A stretch of DNA of 64,000 bases from an uncultured Eubacterium sp. (GTDB lineage Bacteria; Bacillota; Clostridia; Lachnospirales; Lachnospiraceae). The notes under the pieces are model-generated. The model saw nothing but the letters and a program-made list of their open reading frames with translations, did not search any database and was not told the origin of the DNA. Below are positions 9,153 through 18,327 of this stretch, piece after piece; the first letter of the stretch is position 1; the number at the start of each line of letters is the position of its first letter. The stretch covers positions 1 through 64,000 of the forward strand of contig CAUCXT010000004.1 of NCBI GenBank assembly GCA_958446835.1, in the 5' to 3' direction. Position numbers and translations under genes: made by a program.

Positions 9153-9855
9153 GATTTCTTCCTCTCAGCATCAATAATCTTGCAAGCTGGATAATAGCTG
9201 TAGCAGCACTTGCCACATAAGTCATTGCAGCCGCACTAAGAACCTTCTTTGTCTGGTCTACTTCGCTGTCATAGAGTATACCATTATCCGCTAACAGTGT
9301 AAGTGCGCGCGATGACGCGTTAAACTCTACCGGAAGCGTCACAATCTGGAAAAGTACCGCAAACGAAAAGAGTATAATACCTACATCGATAAGCACGCTG
9401 AATGAACCGAAGAACAGTCCAAGCAGTATAAGTATGAACGAAAACTGTGAGCCAAAGCTTGCTATAGGAAACAGCATCGTCCTGAACTTCAAGAATGAGT
9501 AGCCCTCATCATGCTGTATCGCATGTCCGCACTCATGCGCGGCAACACCTATCGCTGCCACCGAACGTGAATTATAAGTAGCATCAGACAGGTTGAGTGT
9601 CTTATCCGTAGGATTGTAATTATCTGTAAGACTTCCGGCAATATGCTGTATTCTCACATCATATATTCCCTTTGAGTGAAGTATTCTCTCAGCCGCCTCA
9701 GCTCCCGTAAGACCTGTACGGCTCTCAACCTTACTGTACTTTGCAAAGCTTGATGATACACGAATCTGTGCCACAACTGCTATGATACCTGTGATAACAA
9801 GTAAAATCCATGTCGGGTCATAACCGTATCCATAGCCATAATATGCTAAAACCAT
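9145..9855 (-). CDS. Zinc metallopeptidase, YugP family (DUF2268/neutral zinc metallopeptidase)
   Basis: This integral membrane protein (236 residues) has an N-terminal helix (PTWILLVITGIIAVVAQI), the zinc motif HECGHAIQHDEG (HExxH), and two or three hydrophobic helices after it. It matches the YugP family of membrane zinc peptidases; the substrate is not known to me. I prefer ATG 9855 because AAAGG is nine bases upstream; the ATG at 9864 is too close to it. The Tyr/Gly-rich N-terminus (AYYGYGYGYDP) is typical for the family. Its position between fmt and rsmB is common in clostridia. Confidence 0.85.
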   Translation of the reverse strand: MVLAYYGYGYGYDPTWILLVITGIIAVVAQIRVSSSFAKYSKVESRTGLTGAEAAERILHSKGIYDVRIQHIAGSLTDNYNPTDKTLNLSDATYNSRSVAAIGVAAHECGHAIQHDEGYSFLKFRTMLFPIASFGSQFSFILILLGLFFGSFSVLIDVGIILFSFAVLFQIVTLPVEFNASSRALTLLADNGILYDSEVDQTKKVLSAAAMTYVASAATAIIQLARLLMLRGRNRD

Positions 9856-9896
9856 ATATATCATCCTTTCTATATGTTTTTTAGGTAATCTGTTTA

Positions 9897-10844
9897 CTAC
9901 CTGCTGTTTTTAAGTGCTGTGCCCTCTGTGAGCTTATAGCCTCTTAGGAATGAAGCCGCGTCCATTCTCTTCTTGCCCTCAAGCTGCACTTCGTTGACCC
10001 TCAGCACACCTGCACCTGTTGTGATGTCAAATGTGTTTTTGGTTATATTGGTTATTATACCACATTCCGGTGCGCTGTATTCCTTATCGGAATCCACTAC
10101 ATCAGCACCAAAAAGCTTTAACATCTTCCCATCAAGGAAGGAATATGCCGCAGGAGCCGGGTCAAGTCCTCTCATAAGCCTCTCAAGCTCAACAGCAGGT
10201 CTTGTAAAATCAAGATTTCCAAGGCTCTTGTCTATCATTGAAGCATAGCAGGTATCGCCCTCCTGCTTTACAGGGGTAATAGTTCCGGCTTCCAATCCGT
10301 CAAGCGTCTTAATTAAAAGCTCGGCACCGACAACGGCAAGCTTATCATGGTATGTCTCATACGTCTCCTTCGGTTCAATAGCAACTTCTTCCTTAAGAAG
10401 CATATCACCTGTATCAAGCCCCTTGTCCATCTGCATTGTGGTAACACCACTCACCTTTTCGCCGTTTATAATAACCCACTGGAGCGGTGCCGCTCCGCGG
10501 TACATTGGAAGGAGCGATGCATGTACATTCACGCACCCATACTTAGGAAGTGTAAATATGCTTACAGGAAGAATCTGTCCGAATGCGACTACAACAATCA
10601 CATCCGGTGCAAGCTTTTTAAGTTCTTCCAGAAATTCTTCATTCTTTCTTACTCTCTCCGGCTGAAATACCGGTATATCATGTTTTACCGCCTCCGCCTT
10701 GACAGGTGTCATAAGAAGCTCTTTTCCTCTGCCCTTAGGCTTATCAGGCTGTGTGACAACTGCTGCCACCTCATGTCCTGCCTCTAACAGTGCCTTAAGA
10801 GTTCCAACTGCAAAGTCGGGCGTTCCCATAAAGACTACTCTCAT
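9897..10844 (-). CDS. fmt: Methionyl-tRNA formyltransferase
   Basis: The 315-residue enzyme formylates initiator Met-tRNA using 10-formyl-tetrahydrofolate. It starts MRVVFMGTPDFAV and contains the catalytic region with NVHASLLPMYRGAAPLQW (Asn and His of the formyltransferase site) and MDKGLDTGDML, followed by a C-terminal OB-like domain. It follows def by 10 bp. The fhs gene in the same cluster makes the 10-formyl donor, so three steps of formyl-Met metabolism (fhs, fmt, def) are physically grouped. Confidence 0.96.
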   Translation of the reverse strand: MRVVFMGTPDFAVGTLKALLEAGHEVAAVVTQPDKPKGRGKELLMTPVKAEAVKHDIPVFQPERVRKNEEFLEELKKLAPDVIVVVAFGQILPVSIFTLPKYGCVNVHASLLPMYRGAAPLQWVIINGEKVSGVTTMQMDKGLDTGDMLLKEEVAIEPKETYETYHDKLAVVGAELLIKTLDGLEAGTITPVKQEGDTCYASMIDKSLGNLDFTRPAVELERLMRGLDPAPAAYSFLDGKMLKLFGADVVDSDKEYSAPECGIITNITKNTFDITTGAGVLRVNEVQLEGKKRMDAASFLRGYKLTEGTALKNSR

Positions 10845-10854
10845 ATATTATCAT

Positions 10855-11352
10855 CTACTTTCTGTGTTTCTTGTTCTTTTTGTTATCCTCTTCCGACTTG
10901 GTATCAACAAGTTCCCCTTCAACCAACTCGGTATAAAGATGACCGTCAAGATGAGCAAGCTCATGGCAGATAGCGCGTGCTAAAAGCTCCTCGCCTTCTA
11001 TAACATACTCATTCATCTCTTCGTCATAAGCCTTAGCCTTAACATAATTAGGTCTTGTGACTGTACCCGCCTTGCCCGGAACGCTAAGACATCCCTCACT
11101 TCCTGTCTGGCTTCCGCTTGTCTCAAGAATCTCAGGATTTATCATGACAATCGGGCCTTCTCCTACATCAATTACGACTATTCTCTTTAACACACCTACC
11201 TGTGGAGCTGCAAGGCCAACGCCCTCAGCCTCATACATTGTATCAAGCATATCATCAATAAGTGTAAGTGTACGCTCGTTAACTTCCTCTACTTCCTTAC
11301 ATACCTTGGTGAGGCAAGGATCGCCAACTGTTCTAATCTGTCTAAGTGCCAT
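10855..11352 (-). CDS. def: Peptide deformylase
   Basis: This 165-residue metalloenzyme removes the formyl group from nascent proteins. All three motifs are present: GVGLAAPQVG, EGCLSVPG and HELAHLDGH. In the third motif the usual HEIDH is HELAH, keeping both His ligands and the catalytic Glu. The C-terminus has a lysine-rich tail (SEEDNKKNKKHRK). The ATG at 11352 is preceded by GAGGAAAA. It sits between priA and fmt, the conserved Bacillota order. Confidence 0.95.
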   Translation of the reverse strand: MALRQIRTVGDPCLTKVCKEVEEVNERTLTLIDDMLDTMYEAEGVGLAAPQVGVLKRIVVIDVGEGPIVMINPEILETSGSQTGSEGCLSVPGKAGTVTRPNYVKAKAYDEEMNEYVIEGEELLARAICHELAHLDGHLYTELVEGELVDTKSEEDNKKNKKHRK

Positions 11353-11376
11353 TTTATTTTCCTCTTTTCTTATAAT

Positions 11377-13623
11377 TTACTGGTTAAAATCAAACTGTAC
11401 ACTCACCATCTTGAAGTCCTGCTCATGTTCCCTTATATACTTCTCTAATATATCCTTAACCTGTGTCAGAACTGTGTACTGTTTATGTTTAAAAAATAAA
11501 AGAACTGAAAAAATATCATTAAGTTTATACACAGAAGCCCTCGACGGACCTATCGCGCGAGGCATATCGTCTTCATCATAATATATTTTTTTTAATTCCT
11601 TTGTGGCTTCCTGTAAAAGCCATACTGTCACATCATTAGCCAGCTTTTCATTTTTTGATGATACTTTAACCGTCAGAAGATTCGATACCGGCGGATAATC
11701 CATAAGCTCACGGTACATTATCTCCTGTTCATAAAATGCATCATAATCATGCCTCATAGCAGTCTGTATGCTGTAATGTGACGGGTCATAGGTCTGTATA
11801 ATAACATTCCCTCGCTTATTGCCGCGTCCTGCCCTTCCCGCTGCCTGTGTAAGAAGCTCAAAAGTTCTCTCCTGCGCTCTGAAATCCGATGAATACAGTG
11901 ACAAATCGGCAAGAAGTATTCCCATAAGTGTTACATTCGGAAAATCATGTCCCTTTACAATCATCTGTGTTCCGACTAATATATCGGCATTGCCACCGGC
12001 GAATTCCTCAAGAATCTTTTCATGCCCTTCCTTTCCCTTGGTTGTATCAAGATCCATTCGCAGAACTCTTGCCTCAGGAAAAGCCTCCTTGACAGCCTGT
12101 TCTATTTTCTCTGTTCCCACCTTGAAACCACCGATATATTTCGAACCGCACTTTGGACATATCTTCTTATCAGGCTCGGTATATCCACAATAATGGCATA
12201 CAAGTCTCCCATTATTATGTGCTGTCAACGCAATGTCACAGTGAGGACATTTTATCACATGTCCGCACTCTCTGCAATTAATAAATCCAACATATCCTCG
12301 TCTGTTTAAAAAGAGCATAACCTGCTCCTTATTATTCAGACGCTCCTCAATCATTTTTTTCAGCTTTCTGCTAAAGATTGATTTATTGCCACTCCTTAAC
12401 TCTTCCCTTAAGTCAACTGTCTCAACCTCCGGGAGGGTGCTTTCGCCCGCCCTGTTATTCATGACAAAGAGCTTATACTCTCCGCTTCTTGCCTTATAAT
12501 ACGCGTCCACCGACGGTGTGGCAGAACCAAGTATGACTGAAGCATTACACATGGCAGCAAGTTCGATTGCCGTCTCCCTTGCATGGTACTTAGGCACACT
12601 GTCACTCTTATATGCACCTTCATGCTCCTCATCTATAACTATAAGTCCAAGCCTGTCAAACGGAGTAAAAAGAGCTGAGCGCGGGCCAATCATAATCTTT
12701 ATCTCTCCCCTTTTTGCACGGAGATACTGGTCATAACGCTCACCCTTTGACATCCTTGAATTGAGAATTGAAACCACATTCCCGAATCTTTTATAGAAGC
12801 GCATTACAGTCTGATAGGTAAGCGCGATCTCCGGTATGAGCATAATAACCTGCTTATCCATGGACAGCACATGCTCAATTATCTCAAGATAGACCTCCGT
12901 CTTACCGCTTCCTGTGACTCCCTTTATAAGATACGTGCCATGTATGCCCTTATCATAATCCTCTATTATCGAGTCAGCCACATAGCTCTGTTCCAGGTTG
13001 AGCACACATTTAGCAGCCGGTGCATACTCCTTATGGATTGGATTGCGGTAAACCATATTGTCACTTCTTATTATAACTCCCTGCTTTACAAGTGCAGTGA
13101 TTGTCGAACCTGCAATATTAAGCTTCGACCTTATGATTCCTTCATCTAAGTCCCCATCCTCAGCTAACGCCGTTACAAGCCTTCTCTTTGCGGTATAATG
13201 CTTTTTCTCACACTCCGCGAGCATACATTCAAGCTTATCCCTGTCATGCACATACTCAGGTGACAGCGCGATAATGCTCTCTTTCTTCTCCTTGACCGTC
13301 TCCTTAACCGGAAGCACGGTCTTGAGCGCCTGATTGATTGTAGAGCCATAATTATGCTTCATCCAGTAGGCAAGCTTTATCATGCGTCCGTCAATCGTAA
13401 CCGCATTCTTCACCAGTGATTCAATCTTTTTCATTCTGTTCGTGTCAAATTCAGCCTCATCGGTTATATTTACAACATAACCGGTTATCTTCCTGTTTCC
13501 AAACGGCACATTCACCTGTGAACCAATCTCCACGCTCCCTAAAAGCTCATCCGGCAGAATATACTGAAATGTCTTATCAAGTTTATCAATAGATATATCA
13601 ACTATGATATCTGCGAACCACAT
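11377..13623 (-). CDS. priA: Primosomal protein N', replication-restart helicase PriA
   Basis: The 748-residue superfamily 2 helicase recognises stalled forks and reloads the replicative helicase. The N-terminal 3'-DNA-binding domain starts ADIIVDISIDKLDKTFQY. Helicase motifs include Walker A GVTGSGKTEVY, DEEHEGAYK and GSATPS. A zinc-binding insertion of paired CxxC elements (CRECGHVIKCPHC, CHYCGY, CPKCGS) is intact. ATG 13623 has GAGGAA upstream and overlaps the 3' end of murE by 22 bp. Confidence 0.96.
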   Translation of the reverse strand: MWFADIIVDISIDKLDKTFQYILPDELLGSVEIGSQVNVPFGNRKITGYVVNITDEAEFDTNRMKKIESLVKNAVTIDGRMIKLAYWMKHNYGSTINQALKTVLPVKETVKEKKESIIALSPEYVHDRDKLECMLAECEKKHYTAKRRLVTALAEDGDLDEGIIRSKLNIAGSTITALVKQGVIIRSDNMVYRNPIHKEYAPAAKCVLNLEQSYVADSIIEDYDKGIHGTYLIKGVTGSGKTEVYLEIIEHVLSMDKQVIMLIPEIALTYQTVMRFYKRFGNVVSILNSRMSKGERYDQYLRAKRGEIKIMIGPRSALFTPFDRLGLIVIDEEHEGAYKSDSVPKYHARETAIELAAMCNASVILGSATPSVDAYYKARSGEYKLFVMNNRAGESTLPEVETVDLREELRSGNKSIFSRKLKKMIEERLNNKEQVMLFLNRRGYVGFINCRECGHVIKCPHCDIALTAHNNGRLVCHYCGYTEPDKKICPKCGSKYIGGFKVGTEKIEQAVKEAFPEARVLRMDLDTTKGKEGHEKILEEFAGGNADILVGTQMIVKGHDFPNVTLMGILLADLSLYSSDFRAQERTFELLTQAAGRAGRGNKRGNVIIQTYDPSHYSIQTAMRHDYDAFYEQEIMYRELMDYPPVSNLLTVKVSSKNEKLANDVTVWLLQEATKELKKIYYDEDDMPRAIGPSRASVYKLNDIFSVLLFFKHKQYTVLTQVKDILEKYIREHEQDFKMVSVQFDFNQ

Positions 13624-15086
13624 TTTAATTCCTCAAGCACTTCTTTTATAAGCACTCTCTCATCCATAGGATACTTTACGCCCTTAATCTCCTGATAATC
13701 CTCATGTCCTTTTCCTGCAAGCACGATTATATCTCCTTCTCTGCCATTCTCTATGGCATAGCGGATTGCCTCCTTGCGGTCGGGAATTTCTATAAACTCT
13801 CCTCCGGTCTTTTCTATGCTGCTTCTTATATCGGCTATGATGTCAAGCGGCTCCTCATACCTTGGGTTATCTGACGTTATGATTGTAAAATCGGCAAGCT
13901 TTCCCGAAACCTCACCCATCTCATAGCGTCGTAGCTTAGAACGATTTCCACCGCAGCCGAAAACGCTAACAAGTCTCTTAGGATTATATTCCCTTAATGT
14001 CTCCAAAATACTCTTTAAGCTCATCGCATTATGCGCATAGTCAATCATCAGTATGAACTTATCGGAAACCTTCACCGGCTCAACTCTTCCCTTTACCGCA
14101 ACTGTGAGAAGTGCCTCCTTAAGCTTCTCCTCGTCAACATTAAGATGTCTTGTCACGGCAACAGCACAGAGTGAGTTATAAACGCTGAACTTACCCGGCA
14201 GTGAAAGCCTGATATGAAGATTCTCCCCATCTATATCGTACTCCGTGCTTATATGGCCCGGCTCATGTACATACTGTATGTTCACTGCTCTAAGCTCAGC
14301 GCCCTCATTAAGTCCATAAGTCTCAACAGTACATGTATGACCTTCTAACACCTGCTCAGTATGTTCATCATCGAAATTGACAATGCCGGTCTTACACTGT
14401 TTGAACAAAAGCCCCTTACAGTGCATATAGTCCTCAAAGCTTGCATGCTCGTTCGGTCCGATATGATCCGGCTCAAGATTGGTGAATACTCCGATGTCAA
14501 ACATAATTCCCGCACATCTCTTCATCATAAGAGCCTGCGAAGATACTTCCATGACGACACACTTGCAACCGTTATCGACCATCTCCCTGAAGTATCTCTG
14601 AACATCGTAGGATTCCGGCGTTGTATTAGCAGATTCAATATGTCTTGCTCCCGTTATTATCTCAATTGTTCCTATAAGACCAGTCTTATACCCACATTTT
14701 TCGAGTATCTCACGAACCATGAACGCCGTGGTGGTCTTTCCTTTAGTGCCTGTGATTCCTATAGTGAAAAGTTCCTTAGCCGGATGACCGAAATATGCCG
14801 CCGACACCATCGCAAGTGTATTTCTGCAATCCTCTGCTGCGACAAAGGTAGTATTCTTCCTGTTTTCGGTAATCTCCACCTTTTCCTCAGTTATAATCGC
14901 AGCCGCACCTTGCCTGATTGCCTCATCTATGAAAGTGTGACCGTCAAAAACAGTTCCTCTCACACATACAAAAAGGCATCCCTTTACAATCTTTCTCGAA
15001 TCACAGACCAGCTCTGTAATCTCAACATTCTCGTTTCCATTGTATAGCGTATAATCAAGCTCTGAAATCAATTCCTTTAATATCAT
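13602..15086 (-). CDS. murE: UDP-MurNAc-L-Ala-D-Glu : meso-diaminopimelate ligase MurE
   Basis: The 494-residue Mur ligase adds the third stem-peptide residue in the cytosol. ATP-binding motif GITGTKGKTTTAF, the carbamoylated-Lys region and the substrate motif DNPRYEEP are visible. The DNPR form of the motif is the one associated with meso-diaminopimelate rather than L-lysine, so the wall is predicted to be DAP-type. I choose ATG 15086 because GGGAGG lies seven bases before it; an in-frame upstream start (15110) lacks a site. It is 69 bp after murF and overlaps priA. Confidence 0.94.
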   Translation of the reverse strand: MILKELISELDYTLYNGNENVEITELVCDSRKIVKGCLFVCVRGTVFDGHTFIDEAIRQGAAAIITEEKVEITENRKNTTFVAAEDCRNTLAMVSAAYFGHPAKELFTIGITGTKGKTTTAFMVREILEKCGYKTGLIGTIEIITGARHIESANTTPESYDVQRYFREMVDNGCKCVVMEVSSQALMMKRCAGIMFDIGVFTNLEPDHIGPNEHASFEDYMHCKGLLFKQCKTGIVNFDDEHTEQVLEGHTCTVETYGLNEGAELRAVNIQYVHEPGHISTEYDIDGENLHIRLSLPGKFSVYNSLCAVAVTRHLNVDEEKLKEALLTVAVKGRVEPVKVSDKFILMIDYAHNAMSLKSILETLREYNPKRLVSVFGCGGNRSKLRRYEMGEVSGKLADFTIITSDNPRYEEPLDIIADIRSSIEKTGGEFIEIPDRKEAIRYAIENGREGDIIVLAGKGHEDYQEIKGVKYPMDERVLIKEVLEELKCGSQIS

Positions 15087-15155
15087 GCAAAACCTCCCTG
15101 AATGTCGCAAATCGTGTATAGCTAAATTATATTTCCGTCAAATATCTATTATTTA

Positions 15156-16589
15156 TCAACCAAGCAGTGCGTCAACCACTTCGTTGAGCTTCATTCCTCT
15201 TGAACCCTTGAACAGCACCGCTGTCCCCGGTTTTACCTCTGCCTTAAGATACTCTGCGATATCACTCAGCGTATCAAAATGCTTTATCCTTCCTATATAC
15301 TGTTCTGCGCCGTAGCCAATGTTCTTTGCCAGCTCTCCGTATAGAAGAAGCTCATCGACCCTGCTCCGTCCTGCATATTCACCGACCTGTCTATGATACT
15401 CCTTGGTATTCTCACCCAACTCCAACATATCTGCAAGAACAGCAATCCTATAGTCCGCCGGCATCTGGCACAGTACATTTAACCCTGCCTTCATTGAATC
15501 GGGACTGGCATTATAGGAATCATCTATATAGGCAGCTCCGTCTTTTTTCGTTATATGCTGTCTCATGGCAACACCTGTATAGCCCTCAAGAGCTTTGACA
15601 GCCGCTCCTAAATCCACTCCGAAAAATTCTGCCACGGCAAGTGCCACAAGTGCATTATTTACATTGTGGCTTCCAAGTACGCTCAGCTTAACCGGCATTC
15701 TGACATCGCCGTGAACCATGTCAAAACCCACTCCGTTTTCATCGGAATATTCATTCTCCGCCTTATAATCGCAGTCATCCGAATGACCGAATGTACATAT
15801 TCTAAGCTTCCTGTTATCCTCTTTTCCAAACACACCGTCATAGTTATTCCTGCAAAGGTCTGCCCGCTCTTTTAGGAGCACATCATCCCCATTGAGAAAA
15901 ATGCATCCGCCTAAAACAATAGCATCCGTTATATGCCACTTCTCGCGGAGTATATTCTCCTGTGAACCAAGCTGCTCAATATGGCTGACGCCGATATTTG
16001 TCATAACAGCGGCATTGAGGGAAAGCAGGGTGGCGAGACGCTTCATCTCGCCCTTCTCACTCATTCCCATCTCAATAACTGCAGCCTCATCATCAGGTGC
16101 TATATTCATAATAGTAACAGGAACTCCTATCTGGCTGTTGGCATTCCCGGCGGTCTTAAATACCTTAAGCCCGCCGGACAGCGCACATGCTATCATCTCC
16201 TTGGTGGTTGTCTTTCCTACGCTTCCGGTTACTCCCACCTTATTAAGCGAAAGCCTGCTCTCATACTCTTTTGCGGTAAGCTGCATAGCCCTCACGGAAT
16301 CCTCCACAAGCACTATCGGCTTAGGCTGTGCGCCTGCATTTCTCCACTTGTCAATCAGCCCTGCGACAGCCTCCTCATTCTGTGTCAAAGACGCCGACGC
16401 ACCACAATCAAAAGCGCTCTCTATGTACTTATGTCCATCGACGCGCTCCCCGACAATTGGTGCGAACATAAGTCCCGGCTCAGCCTTGCCCGAATTGGTC
16501 GCAAAATTATCTATCTGTACACTCTCATCTCCACAGAGCAATCTTCCACCTGCCGCCCTGACTATATCCCTGACACAAAAATCTTTCAT
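15156..16589 (-). CDS. murF: UDP-MurNAc-tripeptide : D-Ala-D-Ala ligase MurF
   Basis: The 477-residue Mur ligase adds D-Ala-D-Ala to the UDP-MurNAc-tripeptide, completing the pentapeptide precursor. ATP site GVTGSVGKTTTKEM, the segment IEMGMSEKGEM and the C-terminal DDSYNASPDSM motif are characteristic of MurF. The start is taken as ATG 16589, where GAGGAA lies ten bases upstream; a GTG at 16607 has no ribosome-binding site. It lies immediately before murE, so two successive cytosolic ligation steps are encoded side by side. Confidence 0.94.
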   Translation of the reverse strand: MKDFCVRDIVRAAGGRLLCGDESVQIDNFATNSGKAEPGLMFAPIVGERVDGHKYIESAFDCGASASLTQNEEAVAGLIDKWRNAGAQPKPIVLVEDSVRAMQLTAKEYESRLSLNKVGVTGSVGKTTTKEMIACALSGGLKVFKTAGNANSQIGVPVTIMNIAPDDEAAVIEMGMSEKGEMKRLATLLSLNAAVMTNIGVSHIEQLGSQENILREKWHITDAIVLGGCIFLNGDDVLLKERADLCRNNYDGVFGKEDNRKLRICTFGHSDDCDYKAENEYSDENGVGFDMVHGDVRMPVKLSVLGSHNVNNALVALAVAEFFGVDLGAAVKALEGYTGVAMRQHITKKDGAAYIDDSYNASPDSMKAGLNVLCQMPADYRIAVLADMLELGENTKEYHRQVGEYAGRSRVDELLLYGELAKNIGYGAEQYIGRIKHFDTLSDIAEYLKAEVKPGTAVLFKGSRGMKLNEVVDALLG

Positions 16590-16617
16590 CTTAACAAAAT
16601 TCCTCACTTAACTATTT

Positions 16618-18285
16618 TTAGAACAATCCTACGATCTTATCATCTACGACATCTATATTCTCAGCCGCAGGAACCTTAGGAAGACCCGGCATTGTCATAA
16701 CCGTTCCTGTGATTGCAACAACGAAGCCTGCACCTGCACTCACATATACCTCACGGATATTTACATTGAAGCCCTCAGGACGTCCGAGCGCATTAGGGTC
16801 ATCGGAAAGTGAATACTGATTCTTCGCCATACATACAGGAAGATTTCCATAACCCATCTTTTCTATCTTCTTTAACATTCTTGAAGCCTCAGCTGAATAA
16901 GTTACTGAGCCTGCACCATATATCTTCGTTGCTATTGCCTCAATCTTATCCTTGAGTGGAGCGTCAAGCTCGTATGTGAACTTAAGCTCACTCTTCTTAT
17001 TTTCAATAGTCTTTATAACCTTAGCTGCAAGCTCCTCGCCGCCCTTTCCTCCTTCTGCCCATACTCTGGCAAGAGCGAATTCACAGCCCATGTCCTCACA
17101 GTGCTTCTTAATAAACTCATACTCCTCCTCCGTATCGGTAAGGAAGGAGTTTAGAGTTACTACAACAGGCACACCGAAGGCATGAAGGTTCTCAATGTGC
17201 TTGTCAAGATTGACAATACCCTTCTTTACAGCTTCAAGGTTCGGTGCGGCAAGCTCATCCTTCTTCACACCGCCGTTGTACTTAAGTGCCTTTACAGTCG
17301 CAAGAATGACCACCGCATCAGGTGCAATTCCTGCCTTACGGCACTTAATATCCATGAACTTCTCAGCTCCAAGGTCGGCACCGAAGCCTGCCTCTGTCAC
17401 AACATAATCTGCCATCTTAAGAGCCGCCTTCGTCGCTCTTACACTGTTACAGCCATGTGCTATATTAGCGAACGGTCCACCATGTACGAGGGCAGGTGTT
17501 CCTTCAAGTGTCTGAATCATGTTAGGCTTGATTGCATCCTTTAAGAGTGCCGCCATAGCTCCTACCGCCTTGAGGTCTGCTGCTGTGACAGGCTCACCTG
17601 CATAATTATATGCTACAATTATCTTTCCAAGTCTGTCTTTTAAGTCATCCATATCATTTGCAAGACAGAGAATAGCCATTATCTCCGTTGCAACAGTGAT
17701 AACAAAGTGATCCTCCCTCACAAAGCCATCCGCCTTGGCTCCAAGACCTACAACAACATTTCTTAAAACTCTGTCATTCATATCAAGGCATCTCTTCCAG
17801 ACAATCTGTCTTGTGTCAATCTGAAGAGCATTTCCCTGCTGGATATGATTATCGAGCATAGCTGCAAGAAGATTATTTGCTGAAGTGATTGCATGAAAAT
17901 CACCTGTAAAGTGGAGATTAAGCTCCTCCATAGGTACAACCTGTGCATAGCCGCCGCCTGCTGCACCGCCCTTTACACCGAAGCAAGGTCCAAGTGACGG
18001 CTCTCTGAGCGCCACCATTGCCTTTTTTCCAGCCCTGTTAAGCGCATCAGCAAGTCCGATACTGATTGTTGTCTTTCCCTCACCTGCCGGAGTTGGGTTG
18101 ATCGCTGTCACAAGAATAAGCTTACCATTCTCATTAATCTCAATGCTTTTAAGATATTCATCCGAAAGCTTGGTCTTGTACTTGCCATAAAGCTCAAGGT
18201 CATCCTCACCTATTCCAAACTTTGCTGCAATCTCCTTGATTGGACGCATATCAGCGCTCTGTGCGATTTCAATATCACTTTTCAT
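16618..18285 (-). CDS. fhs: Formate-tetrahydrofolate ligase
   Basis: The 555-residue ATP-dependent enzyme makes 10-formyl-tetrahydrofolate from formate and feeds purine synthesis, Met-tRNA formylation and, in acetogens, the methyl branch of the Wood-Ljungdahl pathway. Conserved stretches are [15 protein letters not shown] (nucleotide site), [23 protein letters not shown] and [16 protein letters not shown] 18285 has GGAGA six bases upstream and gives the standard family length. It lies between ftsK and murF. Nothing else of the Wood-Ljungdahl pathway is in the window, so an assimilatory role is the safer reading. Confidence 0.96.
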   Translation of the reverse strand: MKSDIEIAQSADMRPIKEIAAKFGIGEDDLELYGKYKTKLSDEYLKSIEINENGKLILVTAINPTPAGEGKTTISIGLADALNRAGKKAMVALREPSLGPCFGVKGGAAGGGYAQVVPMEELNLHFTGDFHAITSANNLLAAMLDNHIQQGNALQIDTRQIVWKRCLDMNDRVLRNVVVGLGAKADGFVREDHFVITVATEIMAILCLANDMDDLKDRLGKIIVAYNYAGEPVTAADLKAVGAMAALLKDAIKPNMIQTLEGTPALVHGGPFANIAHGCNSVRATKAALKMADYVVTEAGFGADLGAEKFMDIKCRKAGIAPDAVVILATVKALKYNGGVKKDELAAPNLEAVKKGIVNLDKHIENLHAFGVPVVVTLNSFLTDTEEEYEFIKKHCEDMGCEFALARVWAEGGKGGEELAAKVIKTIENKKSELKFTYELDAPLKDKIEAIATKIYGAGSVTYSAEASRMLKKIEKMGYGNLPVCMAKNQYSLSDDPNALGRPEGFNVNIREVYVSAGAGFVVAITGTVMTMPGLPKVPAAENIDVVDDKIVGLF

Positions 18286-18327
18286 GTGTATTCTCCTTCT
18301 CACTATGTAATGTGTTTTCATTTATTT

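Noticed and set aside
14361..15047. Plus-strand open frame of 228 codons opposite murE
   Set aside because: The complementary strand encodes conserved murE throughout; Cys/Leu/Ser-rich translation with no recognisable motif.
15892..16679. Two long plus-strand frames opposite murF
   Set aside because: Antisense of murF; translation is low-complexity (Ser/Ile/Leu) with no family match.
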